This document shows, piece by piece, positions 1 through 6,574 of a stretch of 7,071 bases of DNA. A program made the position numbers and the translations under genes. Each line of letters begins with the position of its first letter. Positions within the stretch are counted from its first letter, which is position 1. Origin of the DNA: Lysobacteraceae bacterium (GTDB lineage: Bacteria; Pseudomonadota; Gammaproteobacteria; Steroidobacterales; Steroidobacteraceae); NCBI GenBank assembly GCA_012516015.1, contig JAAYXG010000388.1, forward strand, positions 1-7,071. Direction: 5' to 3'. The notes beneath the pieces were generated by a model, which was given only the letters and a program-made list of their open reading frames with translations, made no database searches and was not told the DNA's origin.

Positions 1-1941
1 CGATCCGGACTCTGCAATGCCAGCCAGCCCGAGCGTGATTCCAATTCGGTTCGCGAGCGGCGCCAGCACCAGCCAACTCAGCTCGCCGTTCAGGACCGTA
101 CGGCGCGGATCGCCTTGCGAGCCGCTCGCGCGATCGAGCGCATGACTGATCGCTGCGTTGAGGCGACCGTCGAATGCCGAAAGCGCCAAGGTGTTGTTCC
201 AAACCCAGCGCGCGCTCGTCTCGCCCGTCATGCGCTCGCGTACGCGCTCGCGTTGTGCACTGCTGGACCACGAGAGCGACTCGAACAGCCGGCCCGCGAG
301 CTGCAGCCCGTAGAGGCGGCTGCGCGAGGCGACCGGGAAGTCGCCACGGTCGTCCATTCGGTTGTAGCCATACGTGAGCGACCAATTCCAAGTCTCGAGC
401 GCCGAGCCGGCACTGACGCTCATCGAGCCGAGCTCGTTGTCCAACGCCGGTCCCATATAGTTTGCGGGCGTTTCGATGCGACCCAAGTCCGTCATGCTTG
501 CGTTCACCGTGACGAACGGCGTTCCTAGCCAGCGATATCGCGCGTCATACGCAGCCGACGCGGCTTGATAGCTCAGCATTGCCTGATAGACATTCAATCG
601 ATCCGTGGTGTAAGCAGGCAAGTCGTCGACATTGTTCGTCTCGCGATAAAGATCCAAGCCGCCCGATACATTGCCCCAAGCGAATGTGGAGTAGCCGCGC
701 GTCGAGGCGCGATCCGGCCGCAACGTCGGATTGGCCAAGCTGTGAAAGAACGTGCCGACGTGCTCGTACTCCACGCCGAATTCAAGTTGCTGCAGCGAGC
801 CGAGCGCGTGTCGAGCGTCGATCGGAACGAATCCGAGCCTGAATGCTACGGCTTCATCGCTGTGCGCGGATCCGCCGAAGTCGACTCCGTCGAAGTCGTA
901 CTCGGTCTGCGCATACTCGGCCCCCAATCTCAATCGCTCGTCGAACCAGTCGCTGTCGACGGCGACGCCGACCCCTTCACCGGTCGCGTACAGCACATCG
1001 CCTTCCTGGCCGAATCCGATCGTGGTGCCCTCCCCGCTGAAATACGTCGATCGAATACCGAGTCCACCGAAACGCGTCTCGATTGGGCGCGCCCCGATCG
1101 ATACGCCTGTGAGGCGTTGCGACGGCGATCCGACGCCTAAGATCGGACGCGAGCCGATCACCGGTGCCGTCTGCAGTGCCATGCCCTGTACGCCTAAACG
1201 ACCGCTTGCGCTGCTGACTGCGAGGGTCGCGCCGCGGCTGCGGAAGTCTCGCGTCAACAAAGTGTCGTACTGCAAAGATTGATCGCCCACGCGAGCCGAA
1301 ACGACGAATTCATCGTGCGTATAGCGCGCGCCGAGATCGTACTCGCCGATATCGACGCGCCGGCCTGTGGGCGCAACGAGCGCGTTGCGTTCGACGAAAT
1401 AGTTGGCACGCAAGTGCGCGGAGATCCGTCCGCCTTCAGCCTCCATGCTGGTTTCGCCGGCGCCGGAGAGGCTCAGCGGATCGCCGAGCTCGTCGTAGCC
1501 GGAGTCGGCAATGCGCTGTGCCGCCGTGAGCTCGCTGTGCGCCCGCATCGACCAAGCTGCGGACGCGTGCTCGTCGGGCGATGAACCGACCTCGAACGAC
1601 CATTCGCCGAGCACGACGGCATCGCCGTCCGGCTGCAATCGATATAGAACGAGCTCGTGCGCGCCCGGCTCGAGTGCCGTGACGGGTATATACGAGAGGC
1701 GATCGCCATCTACTTGCAGCATCGCTGTGACGTCGACACCGTCGACTTCCACCGCGAGCGGGCCCTCCGTGCTGTCGGCGATCACCATGAGCTCTTCACG
1801 TTGGTGATACGACTCTCCGGATATTGGCGGAGCAAGGTCGTACGCCGATGCGGTTCGCGCGAACATCGTCGCAGACAACCAGAGCGCCGCGCACAGCGCG
1901 ACACGCACCGACCAGCGGCGCTGCAACTGCCTCGCGTGCAC
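1..1941 (-). CDS. Outer-membrane β-barrel protein with N-terminal Ig-like module (partial, 3' end beyond window)
   Basis: The minus strand is open from a GTG at 1941 to the window edge: 647 codons without a stop, so the C-terminus is missing. Residues 1-33 look like a Sec signal peptide: basic start (RQLQRRW), hydrophobic core (VALCAALWLSATMFA), likely cleavage after ASA. Residues about 39-118 resemble a small Ig-like β-sandwich, with VDGVDVTAML, a PGAHEL turn and a closing WSFEV strand. From about 125 onward the chain alternates polar and hydrophobic residues, is rich in Tyr, Phe, Trp, Gly, Asp and Arg, has many short turns, and lacks hydrophobic helices. That is the texture of a large outer-membrane β-barrel. 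GTG is preferred over the next in-frame ATG (codon 26) because only GTG gives a full signal peptide, and a GAGG-type ribosome site lies upstream. It follows the CARDB gene by two bases, so the two are surely cotranscribed. Function is unknown. I see no TonB box or usher signature. An export channel, a surface receptor or a structural barrel are all possible. Confidence 0.85.
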   Translation of the reverse strand, partial: MHARQLQRRWSVRVALCAALWLSATMFARTASAYDLAPPISGESYHQREELMVIADSTEGPLAVEVDGVDVTAMLQVDGDRLSYIPVTALEPGAHELVLYRLQPDGDAVVLGEWSFEVGSSPDEHASAAWSMRAHSELTAAQRIADSGYDELGDPLSLSGAGETSMEAEGGRISAHLRANYFVERNALVAPTGRRVDIGEYDLGARYTHDEFVVSARVGDQSLQYDTLLTRDFRSRGATLAVSSASGRLGVQGMALQTAPVIGSRPILGVGSPSQRLTGVSIGARPIETRFGGLGIRSTYFSGEGTTIGFGQEGDVLYATGEGVGVAVDSDWFDERLRLGAEYAQTEYDFDGVDFGGSAHSDEAVAFRLGFVPIDARHALGSLQQLEFGVEYEHVGTFFHSLANPTLRPDRASTRGYSTFAWGNVSGGLDLYRETNNVDDLPAYTTDRLNVYQAMLSYQAASAAYDARYRWLGTPFVTVNASMTDLGRIETPANYMGPALDNELGSMSVSAGSALETWNWSLTYGYNRMDDRGDFPVASRSRLYGLQLAGRLFESLSWSSSAQRERVRERMTGETSARWVWNNTLALSAFDGRLNAAISHALDRASGSQGDPRRTVLNGELSWLVLAPLANRIGITLGLAGIAESGS

Positions 1942-1944
1942 AGA

Positions 1945-3831
1945 TCAGCGCTCGCCTCGATCGCGCGATTTTCTCGGAGGCGTCGGTTGCTCGTCAGCCT
2001 CGCCTGCGGCTTCGCGCGCTTTCTGCACGGCCGGGAGCAGTAGCGGTGTGCCGCGCTCGCCCTGCCCTCGAACACCTTGTGTTCCTTGCGACGCGGCAGG
2101 TGCTTGCGCAGGCGTCGCGCGCGGAGCCGCAGGCGTCGCCCGAGGCGCTCTCGGCGTCGAGGTTCTTTCTGGCGTCGACGCTCTTTCTGGCGTCGAGGTT
2201 CTCTCTGGCGTCGACGTTCTTTCGGGCCGGCTCGATCCGGCGCCTTCGCCGCACCCTCTGACGTTCACCTGAATGCGATAGACGTTGTTGCCTTCGTTCG
2301 ACTCAGCGACATCCGCGCCATCGTCGAGCCTTGCGATGAGTATGTGCGTGCCGTTCGCGAGCCAGATCGAGCCGCTGGCATTCGCGCTCTGCCCCTTCGC
2401 GAGCGCCATTCCTTTTTGGGTGTGCAGTACGGTGTTCCCGGTACGCAGCACGCTATCGAACTTACCTGTCGCCTGCGTGCCCGCATTCGATACCGGATAT
2501 TTCATTCGGAACGAGCATTGTCCGCTGCGCTGACGGCTCGCCGCGGTGGCAGCGACGTTCATCGTGCTGCCCCAGGCGCCGTACACGTTGCCCAACGTCA
2601 ATCCACCCTGACTCAGTATGTCTGGCTTGCCCGTCGGAGTCGGCGACGTAGCAACCTGAACCGACAGCGGCTTGGTGCATTGGACGTTGTAGCTCGTCTG
2701 TTTCGACTTTACCGCCTTCGACCAATTCGTCTCGCCCTTCGGCAGCACGAGGAGCTGCATCCAACCTGCGGTCGGACTGTCGGGTGTCGGCGCGAAGCTG
2801 CCGGCCCCTTGCGTCCCCGGACCGACGATCGCTTTGGCCTTCACGCCCTGCCCGTTCGGTGTCTGGGCTGCGTTCGCGTTCGCGTTCGCTGCGCCTGCGC
2901 CTGCGCCTGCGCCGACTTCGAGCGAGTAAGTCGCATACGCGGTTTGCGCGACGTTGGTCTTCGCCGTCGCGATGGGCCCCAGTTTACCCTTGTGCGACCA
3001 GCGATACTGAAGCTCCGTGCCCGACTTGGACGTCTTGATGTTGCCTTCGAAGAAGACGCTCGTGGGACACGAGCCCGCATATTCGGATGGATTCGCGGTC
3101 ACTGCCACGTGTTCGATTGCGAACTTCGACTGTACACCTTGCCCGCTCATTGGGACCTGCGCTGCACCGAGTCCCGCACCCTGGCAGTGATAGTTGACCC
3201 GCAGGTTCTGCCACGCGTGGCCGAAGTTCGGCTTCGAGGGACACGCGACAACGAGTGCACCGGCGAGCACCGGCTTGTCGATGTCGTTCGATGTGATGAG
3301 GTGATCCTCGGCGAGCGCTTGCTGACGCGTCAATCCTTGGGTCATGCGCTGCTGCACGCGCGCGTTGCACGCGCTGATCGCTGCATTTTTCAGAACTGAG
3401 GGGACTGCGCCGCCGACCCAAACCGCACCGCTCGTGGACTTCTTCTTGGAGCCCGACAGGAGCGATTTGCTCCAGACCTTGGTGAGATGATCCGGATACG
3501 AGCTCGGGCCCGACTTCGTATTGTCATTCACCCACAGCTCGAGCTTGCCGAGCTTCTTCAGACCGCGGCAGCTCGCGGCATAGTCGAATCCGAACAGCGA
3601 TTGAGCATTCGCCGAGATTTGCGTGTACTGCTGACCGTCGTGCCATACGGCGATCGTCGGTATCTGTGCGCCACTCTGGCTGATGCTCGCGGAGTTGATG
3701 CCGGTCAGCAGCGAGCTGGATGTGATGTTGTCCGCATCGTATGTGCCCGCGACGCTCGCATTCCCTGCGGCACCGAGCGTCAGCGCGATGAGGCAGACGA
3801 AAGCGTTTTTCGATCGTGGTATTCGGAACAT
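1945..3831 (-). CDS. Secreted multidomain protein: Ig/fibronectin-like modules, CARDB-type module, Pro/Thr-rich repeat tail
   Basis: This encodes 628 residues. The ATG at 3831 is chosen over an in-frame ATG 13 codons upstream because AAGGGG sits six bases before it and it begins a clean Sec signal peptide (MFRIPRSKN, then FVCLIALTLGAAG, cleavage near ASVA/G, residue 28). Residues about 30-220 are a Cys-containing region of unknown type. Residues about 236-385 resemble a bacterial β-sandwich: SCPTSVFFEG, then LQYRWSHKG, later GWMQLLVLP and a closing YNVQC. A Gly-Ala/Asn-Ala linker interrupts it at 307-322. Residues about 404-526 resemble a CARDB (cell-adhesion related) module, with the signature LDDGADVAESNEGNNVYRI at 502-520. 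The tail (527-628) holds four PERTST-type hexapeptides, two APRATPA heptads, a Gln/Gly stretch, LLLPAVQKAREAA (597-609) and a basic end. Eight cysteines follow the signal peptide, so disulfides are likely. It has no transmembrane helix and no visible catalytic motif. I infer an exported structural, binding or adhesin-like protein partnered with the downstream β-barrel; its function is not known. Confidence 0.92.
   Translation of the reverse strand: MFRIPRSKNAFVCLIALTLGAAGNASVAGTYDADNITSSSLLTGINSASISQSGAQIPTIAVWHDGQQYTQISANAQSLFGFDYAASCRGLKKLGKLELWVNDNTKSGPSSYPDHLTKVWSKSLLSGSKKKSTSGAVWVGGAVPSVLKNAAISACNARVQQRMTQGLTRQQALAEDHLITSNDIDKPVLAGALVVACPSKPNFGHAWQNLRVNYHCQGAGLGAAQVPMSGQGVQSKFAIEHVAVTANPSEYAGSCPTSVFFEGNIKTSKSGTELQYRWSHKGKLGPIATAKTNVAQTAYATYSLEVGAGAGAGAANANANAAQTPNGQGVKAKAIVGPGTQGAGSFAPTPDSPTAGWMQLLVLPKGETNWSKAVKSKQTSYNVQCTKPLSVQVATSPTPTGKPDILSQGGLTLGNVYGAWGSTMNVAATAASRQRSGQCSFRMKYPVSNAGTQATGKFDSVLRTGNTVLHTQKGMALAKGQSANASGSIWLANGTHILIARLDDGADVAESNEGNNVYRIQVNVRGCGEGAGSSRPERTSTPERTSTPERASTPERTSTPRAPRATPAAPRATPAQAPAASQGTQGVRGQGERGTPLLLPAVQKAREAAGEADEQPTPPRKSRDRGER
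1951..1958 (-). promoter_or_regulatory. Ribosome binding site supporting the GTG start of the β-barrel gene
   Basis: On the minus strand GAGGCGAG lies nine bases before the GTG at 1941, inside the last codons of the upstream gene. With the signal peptide that follows, it supports initiation at GTG rather than at the ATG 25 codons later. Its position before the upstream stop suggests translational coupling of the two genes. Confidence 0.55.
2107..2148 (-). repeat. Two 21-bp imperfect tandem repeats encoding APRATPA
   Basis: These encode residues 562-568 and 569-575 of the secreted protein, both APRATPA. The DNA copies have diverged at synonymous positions while the peptide is identical, which suggests the peptide sequence or composition is under selection. 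They follow directly after the PERTST array and form a Pro/Ala-rich extended stalk with it. Confidence 0.8.
2155..2226 (-). repeat. Four 18-bp tandem repeats encoding PERTST hexapeptides
   Basis: Four nearly identical 18-bp units encode PERTST, PERTST, PERAST and PERTST (residues 536-559 of the secreted protein). On the plus strand each unit begins GGCGTCGA and ends in a pyrimidine run. Since 18 is a multiple of three, gain or loss of units keeps the frame, so the array could vary in length between strains. The Pro/Thr/Ser/charged composition suggests an extended linker between the CARDB module and the C-terminal tail. Confidence 0.93.
2866..2913 (-). repeat. Hexanucleotide repeats encoding a Gly-Ala / Asn-Ala linker
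   Basis: Two adjacent hexanucleotide runs encode alternating Gly-Ala and then Asn-Ala dipeptides, residues 307-322 of the secreted protein. The peptide lies within or between β-sandwich strands and is probably a flexible loop. Such short-period repeats are prone to slippage in multiples of six bases, which would change loop length without breaking the frame. Confidence 0.85.
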
Positions 3832-3837
3832 CTCGCA

Positions 3838-3843
3838 CCCCTT
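3838..3843 (-). promoter_or_regulatory. Ribosome binding site deciding the start of the secreted CARDB protein
   Basis: AAGGGG on the minus strand sits six bases before the ATG at 3831. The alternative ATG at 3870 has no comparable site and would put 13 extra residues before the signal peptide. Confidence 0.8.
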
Positions 3844-3886
3844 GCCCAACGTCGCCGCGATGCTAAGCAACGCTAGGTGTCGACGT

Positions 3887-3906
3887 TGTCACCCGTTCGG
3901 GCGACA
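3887..3906. promoter_or_regulatory. Candidate operator: 20-bp imperfect inverted repeat
   Basis: The left half is TGTCACCCGT and the reverse complement of the right half is TGTCGCCCGA, so 8 of 10 positions match with no spacer. It lies 55 bases before the secreted-protein ATG and 98 bases before the response-regulator ATG. It overlaps where a -35 would be for the CATAAT box on the plus strand. A dimeric regulator, plausibly the NarL-type protein encoded next door, could bind here, but no binding evidence exists in the sequence. With GTC, CCCG and matching arms it could also fold weakly as RNA if transcribed. Confidence 0.4.
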
Positions 3907-3911
3907 CTCTC

Positions 3912-3917
3912 CATAAT
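3912..3917 (+). promoter_or_regulatory. Possible -10 box for the two-component operon
   Basis: CATAAT matches five of six bases of the sigma-70 -10 consensus and stands out in GC-rich surroundings. No good -35 lies 16-18 bases upstream: the best hexamer, TTGTCA at 3886-3891, is 20 bases away. The promoter may therefore be weak or activator-dependent. The leader to the ATG would be about 80 bases. Confidence 0.3.
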
Positions 3918-3991
3918 TGAGAACTAGGCACGCCGATCGGTGCCGCAAAACGACTGGCCCGCCTCTGTCGGGCTGAAAGATGAACTAGCGC

Positions 3992-3995
3992 GAGG
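3992..3995 (+). promoter_or_regulatory. Ribosome binding site of the response regulator
   Basis: GAGG with a nine-base spacer before the ATG at 4005 supports this start, which places the receiver-domain acidic residues at the usual distance from the N-terminus. Confidence 0.65.
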
Positions 3996-4004
3996 TTCTA
4001 TTCG

Positions 4005-4676
4005 ATGGCCGACCCCGATCGCATCGCCACGCTCATCGTCGAGGACGACCCGATGTTCCGCAGCCGCTTCGAGGAGATTCTGTCGCGGGCCGACGGCTAC
4101 CGCATCGTGGCCTCGGCGGCGTCGGTCGCGGACGGCATCGCCGCGGCACGCGCGAACCGCATCGACTTACTGGTCGTCGATCTCGGCTTGCCGGATGGGG
4201 ACGGCACCGCCGTGATCCGCGAGATCAGCGAGCGCCAGCCCGAGTGCGCAGTCATGGTCGTCACCGTATTCGGGGACGAGGAGCACGTCGTCAACGCGAT
4301 CGAGGCCGGCGCAAGCAGCTACTTATTAAAGGACTGCAACGAGCAGGAGTTCATGGCAGCGATTCGCGACTTACTCGCAGGCGGCTCGCCGATGAATCCG
4401 ATGGTGGCGCGGCTCGTGTTGGATCGAATGCGCCGAATGCCCCCGCAGCCGACGCCTGCATCGTCGCTCGACAAGCCGATCGAGCTGAGCGAGCGCGAGA
4501 CGGAGATCCTCACGCTGGTGGCGAAGGGTTTCAGTTTCGCGGATATCTGTTCGCTCCTGTCCATCACGAACAACACGGTCAAGACGCACATCAACCGCAT
4601 CTATCGTAAGCTCGCCGTGCATTCCCGCGGACAGGCTGTTTACGAGGCGACGAGACTTGGACTCATCGAGCTCTGA
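4005..4676 (+). CDS. NarL/FixJ-family response regulator (REC + LuxR-type HTH)
   Basis: This 223-residue protein has the normal length for the family. The receiver domain spans about 8-122: acidic pair D14/D15 (in VEDDP), phosphoacceptor D59 (LLVVDLGLPDGDG), switch T87 (MVVTVFG) and conserved K109 (YLLKD). A linker of about 35 residues leads to a LuxR-type helix-turn-helix at about 158-223, with LSERETEIL at its start and recognition-helix region NNTVKTHINRIYRKL at 189-203. All key residues are intact, so it should be a phosphorylation-controlled DNA-binding protein acting in the cytoplasm. The sensor kinase gene begins one base after its stop, so the two form a cognate pair. Four TTA leucine codons (residues 55, 107, 108, 123) are unusual for such GC-rich DNA. 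Its targets are unknown; the divergent secreted-protein operon is the obvious candidate. Confidence 0.97.
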   Translation: MADPDRIATLIVEDDPMFRSRFEEILSRADGYRIVASAASVADGIAAARANRIDLLVVDLGLPDGDGTAVIREISERQPECAVMVVTVFGDEEHVVNAIEAGASSYLLKDCNEQEFMAAIRDLLAGGSPMNPMVARLVLDRMRRMPPQPTPASSLDKPIELSERETEILTLVAKGFSFADICSLLSITNNTVKTHINRIYRKLAVHSRGQAVYEATRLGLIEL

Positions 4677-4677
4677 G

Positions 4678-6513
4678 ATGAAAGTCGCGCGTACGCTTGC
4701 GGCACTGTTCGCTTATGGGTTCGGCGCCCTTCTCGCCTGCGCGTCGGTAGCCGGCGCCGAGGGCGTGCGTTTGGGCGAATTCGAATACTTCCCGGAGTAC
4801 ACGAACGCAGCACCGCCCCCGCCCGAAGCGGTCGGACCCGCGCGCACGAACGGCATCGTGCGCGCGACCGACAGCAAGCCGCGCGACGCGCGCTTTCTGC
4901 GCGGACGCTTCGATCTCGACGCGCAGCCGCATGAGGTGTACGCGCTCTACATCTCGGCTGCGAACCGCGGCGTGCGCGCGTTTGTGAACGGTGTCGAGGT
5001 CGGCAGCACGAGTCTGTCCGATGCCGAGCGATTCGGCTGGAACTATCCGCTCTTCTTCAGTATTCCACCTGCCCTGCTGCATCCCGGTTCCAACACGCTG
5101 GACCTGCGCTTGACGCTCAACGAGAGCGGATGGGGAAGTCTGCGCGATGCCGAGATCGGCCCGCATGCGACGCTCAAGCCCATCTATGACAAGGTCCTTT
5201 TCTGGCGCATCACCGGACCGCAGATCACTTCGCTGATTGCCGTCCTCACCGGTGCGTTGGCGCTGCTCGTGTGGATGAGGCGCCGGCGCGAGACGGTGTT
5301 CCTCTGGTTCGCGCTCACGTGCTTCATGGCGGCGATACGCAACGCTCATTTCTATGTATCGGCGCCGATCAGCGGGTTTTGGTACGAAGTGTGGGCGGCG
5401 GTGCCGTTGCACTGGATGTCCGCCGCCTTCGCACTGTTCTCGCTGCGCTTGTGCGAGCGACGCTTTCCCAAGACCGAAGCGACTTTGCTGTGGGCCGCGC
5501 TCGCGTGGACGCTCATCGTCCTGCTCGCCGGTCCGGCGCACATTCGCCTGACCGTCGACCTCGGCTATCTATGGTTGATGATCGTGAATCTCGGGATTCT
5601 CGTGTTCGCGTTCATGCAGTGCCTGCGCCAACCCAAGGTCGAGCGTATCCTCCTCTTTATCGCGGTGCTGGTCTCCGTCGCCTTCGGCACCATGGACTTG
5701 ACGCTCCTCACGAGCATGCGCGACAGCGATTGGCGCGTGTACATGCTTCCGTACAGCACACTGTTCATCTCGCTCGCCGTCGGCGCGGTGCTCGTCGATG
5801 CCTTCGCGAGAGCGAGGAGCCGGCAAGAGCAGCTGAACGTGGAGCTGGATGCGCGGCTCGCGGCACGCGAGCGCCAACTTCGCGAGCAACACCAAACGCT
5901 GCTCAAGCTCGAACGAGAACAAGCAGTGGCGCACGAGCGCCAGCGCATCCTGCGCGACATCCACGACGGGCTCGGATCGCAGCTGATCAGCTCGATCCAT
6001 CTCGTCGAGGGCGGTACGCTCGAGCCCGCCAGGGTCGGCGCTTTGCTGCGCGAATGCGTGGACGATTTGCGCCTCGCGATCGATTCGCTGAAGCCCGCCG
6101 GCGAAGACCTACTCGCGGTGCTCGGCAACTTCCGCTATCGCATGGAGCCGCGGCTCGCGCACGCGGGCGTGCGGCTCGACTGGCATGTCGCTGCCGATTC
6201 ACGCTCGCCGAGGCTCGGCGCTCAACAGATCTTGCACACACTACGCATCGTGCAGGAGGCGGTCACGAATGCATTGAAGCACGCGAGTCCGAGCGTACTG
6301 CGCATCAGTTTTCGCGAAGAGACCGAGGCCGGCGAGTGGACTCTCAGCGTCGAAGACGACGGCGTGGGCTTCCGGATGCCATCCGATCAGTCGCGGGGCG
6401 AGGGATTGCAGAACATGCGTACCCGCGCCGCCCAAGCCCGTCTGAATCTCACGATCGAGAGCAACGAGACTGGCGCGACCGTGCGGATCGTCGGCACCAG
6501 CGATAACGAGTAG
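4678..6513 (+). CDS. 7TMR-DISM-type sensor histidine kinase (HisKA_3 / HATPase_c)
   Basis: This encodes 611 residues. Residues 1-27 form a signal peptide. About 30-175 is a periplasmic β-rich jelly-roll, with FVNGVEVG and a SNTLDLRLTL strand, like the sugar-binding-type folds of DISM extracellular domains. Seven hydrophobic segments follow, at about 183-200, 207-225, 241-258, 268-285, 296-314, 323-341 and 357-375. A charged coiled coil (about 378-422) leads to the HisKA_3 motif RDIHDGLGSQL with phosphoacceptor H429. The ATPase domain has an N box (QEAVTNALKHA, N531), a G1 box (DDGVG, 560-564) and a G2 box (GEGLQNMR, 574-581). It should autophosphorylate on H429 and pass phosphate to D59 of the regulator. 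The ATG at 4678 is preferred over the in-frame TTG at 4657 because it starts the signal peptide. There is no clear Shine-Dalgarno site; with the regulator's stop one base before, translational coupling is likely. The ligand is unknown, possibly a carbohydrate by fold analogy only. Confidence 0.96.
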   Translation: MKVARTLAALFAYGFGALLACASVAGAEGVRLGEFEYFPEYTNAAPPPPEAVGPARTNGIVRATDSKPRDARFLRGRFDLDAQPHEVYALYISAANRGVRAFVNGVEVGSTSLSDAERFGWNYPLFFSIPPALLHPGSNTLDLRLTLNESGWGSLRDAEIGPHATLKPIYDKVLFWRITGPQITSLIAVLTGALALLVWMRRRRETVFLWFALTCFMAAIRNAHFYVSAPISGFWYEVWAAVPLHWMSAAFALFSLRLCERRFPKTEATLLWAALAWTLIVLLAGPAHIRLTVDLGYLWLMIVNLGILVFAFMQCLRQPKVERILLFIAVLVSVAFGTMDLTLLTSMRDSDWRVYMLPYSTLFISLAVGAVLVDAFARARSRQEQLNVELDARLAARERQLREQHQTLLKLEREQAVAHERQRILRDIHDGLGSQLISSIHLVEGGTLEPARVGALLRECVDDLRLAIDSLKPAGEDLLAVLGNFRYRMEPRLAHAGVRLDWHVAADSRSPRLGAQQILHTLRIVQEAVTNALKHASPSVLRISFREETEAGEWTLSVEDDGVGFRMPSDQSRGEGLQNMRTRAAQARLNLTIESNETGATVRIVGTSDNE

Positions 6514-6562
6514 ATCGAGAATCGGCTCAGGGGCGAGCGGCCTTGCGGCGCTTCAATGACGC

Positions 6563-6568
6563 TACAAT
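6563..6568 (+). promoter_or_regulatory. Possible -10 box giving a leaderless yffB-like transcript
   Basis: TACAAT ends six bases before the ATG at 6575, so a start site seven bases downstream would fall on the A of the start codon. No Shine-Dalgarno sequence at a workable distance precedes this ATG, which fits leaderless translation. The -35 is poor: TTGCGG at 6543-6548 is only 14 bases away. Confidence 0.35.
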
Positions 6569-6574
6569 GAGCGA

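Larger units (their letters stand above)
3832..4004. other. Divergent intergenic region between the secreted-protein operon and the two-component operon
   Basis: These 173 bases must carry promoters for both directions. Visible within them are the ribosome sites for both first genes, a 20-bp dyad (3887-3906) and a CATAAT box (3912-3917) on the plus strand. I find no strong paired -35/-10 set for the minus strand, so that promoter may need an activator or another sigma factor. Confidence 0.75.

Noticed and set aside
115..1282. Several plus-strand open frames of 100-190 codons over the β-barrel gene
   Set aside because: They overlap each other in different frames and have shadow-like composition. 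The minus strand carries one uninterrupted 647-codon frame with a signal peptide and barrel-like composition.
1..1941. The barrel protein as a fimbrial usher or TonB-dependent receptor
   Set aside because: I could not see a TonB box, a plug domain signature or usher-specific motifs; only a generic barrel with an Ig-like N-terminal module is supported.
2077..3399. A 440-codon open frame on the plus strand opposite the secreted-protein gene
   Set aside because: It is Arg/Leu-rich with no recognisable domain or signal, and lies antisense to a gene with signal peptide, ribosome site and CARDB-type signature. GC-rich coding DNA commonly leaves such opposite-strand frames open.
3832..3870. N-terminal extension of the secreted protein to an ATG at 3870
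   Set aside because: It lacks a ribosome site and would place 13 residues before a signal peptide that starts naturally at 3831, where AAGGGG is correctly spaced.
4663..5541. A 292-codon minus-strand frame opposite the kinase
   Set aside because: Arg/Glu-rich shadow with no domain, ribosome site or signal, antisense to a well-supported gene.
5271..6506. A 411-codon plus-strand frame inside the sensor kinase gene
   Set aside because: It is the out-of-frame shadow of the kinase, very rich in Arg/Ala and without domains, whereas the main frame has all the histidine kinase motifs.
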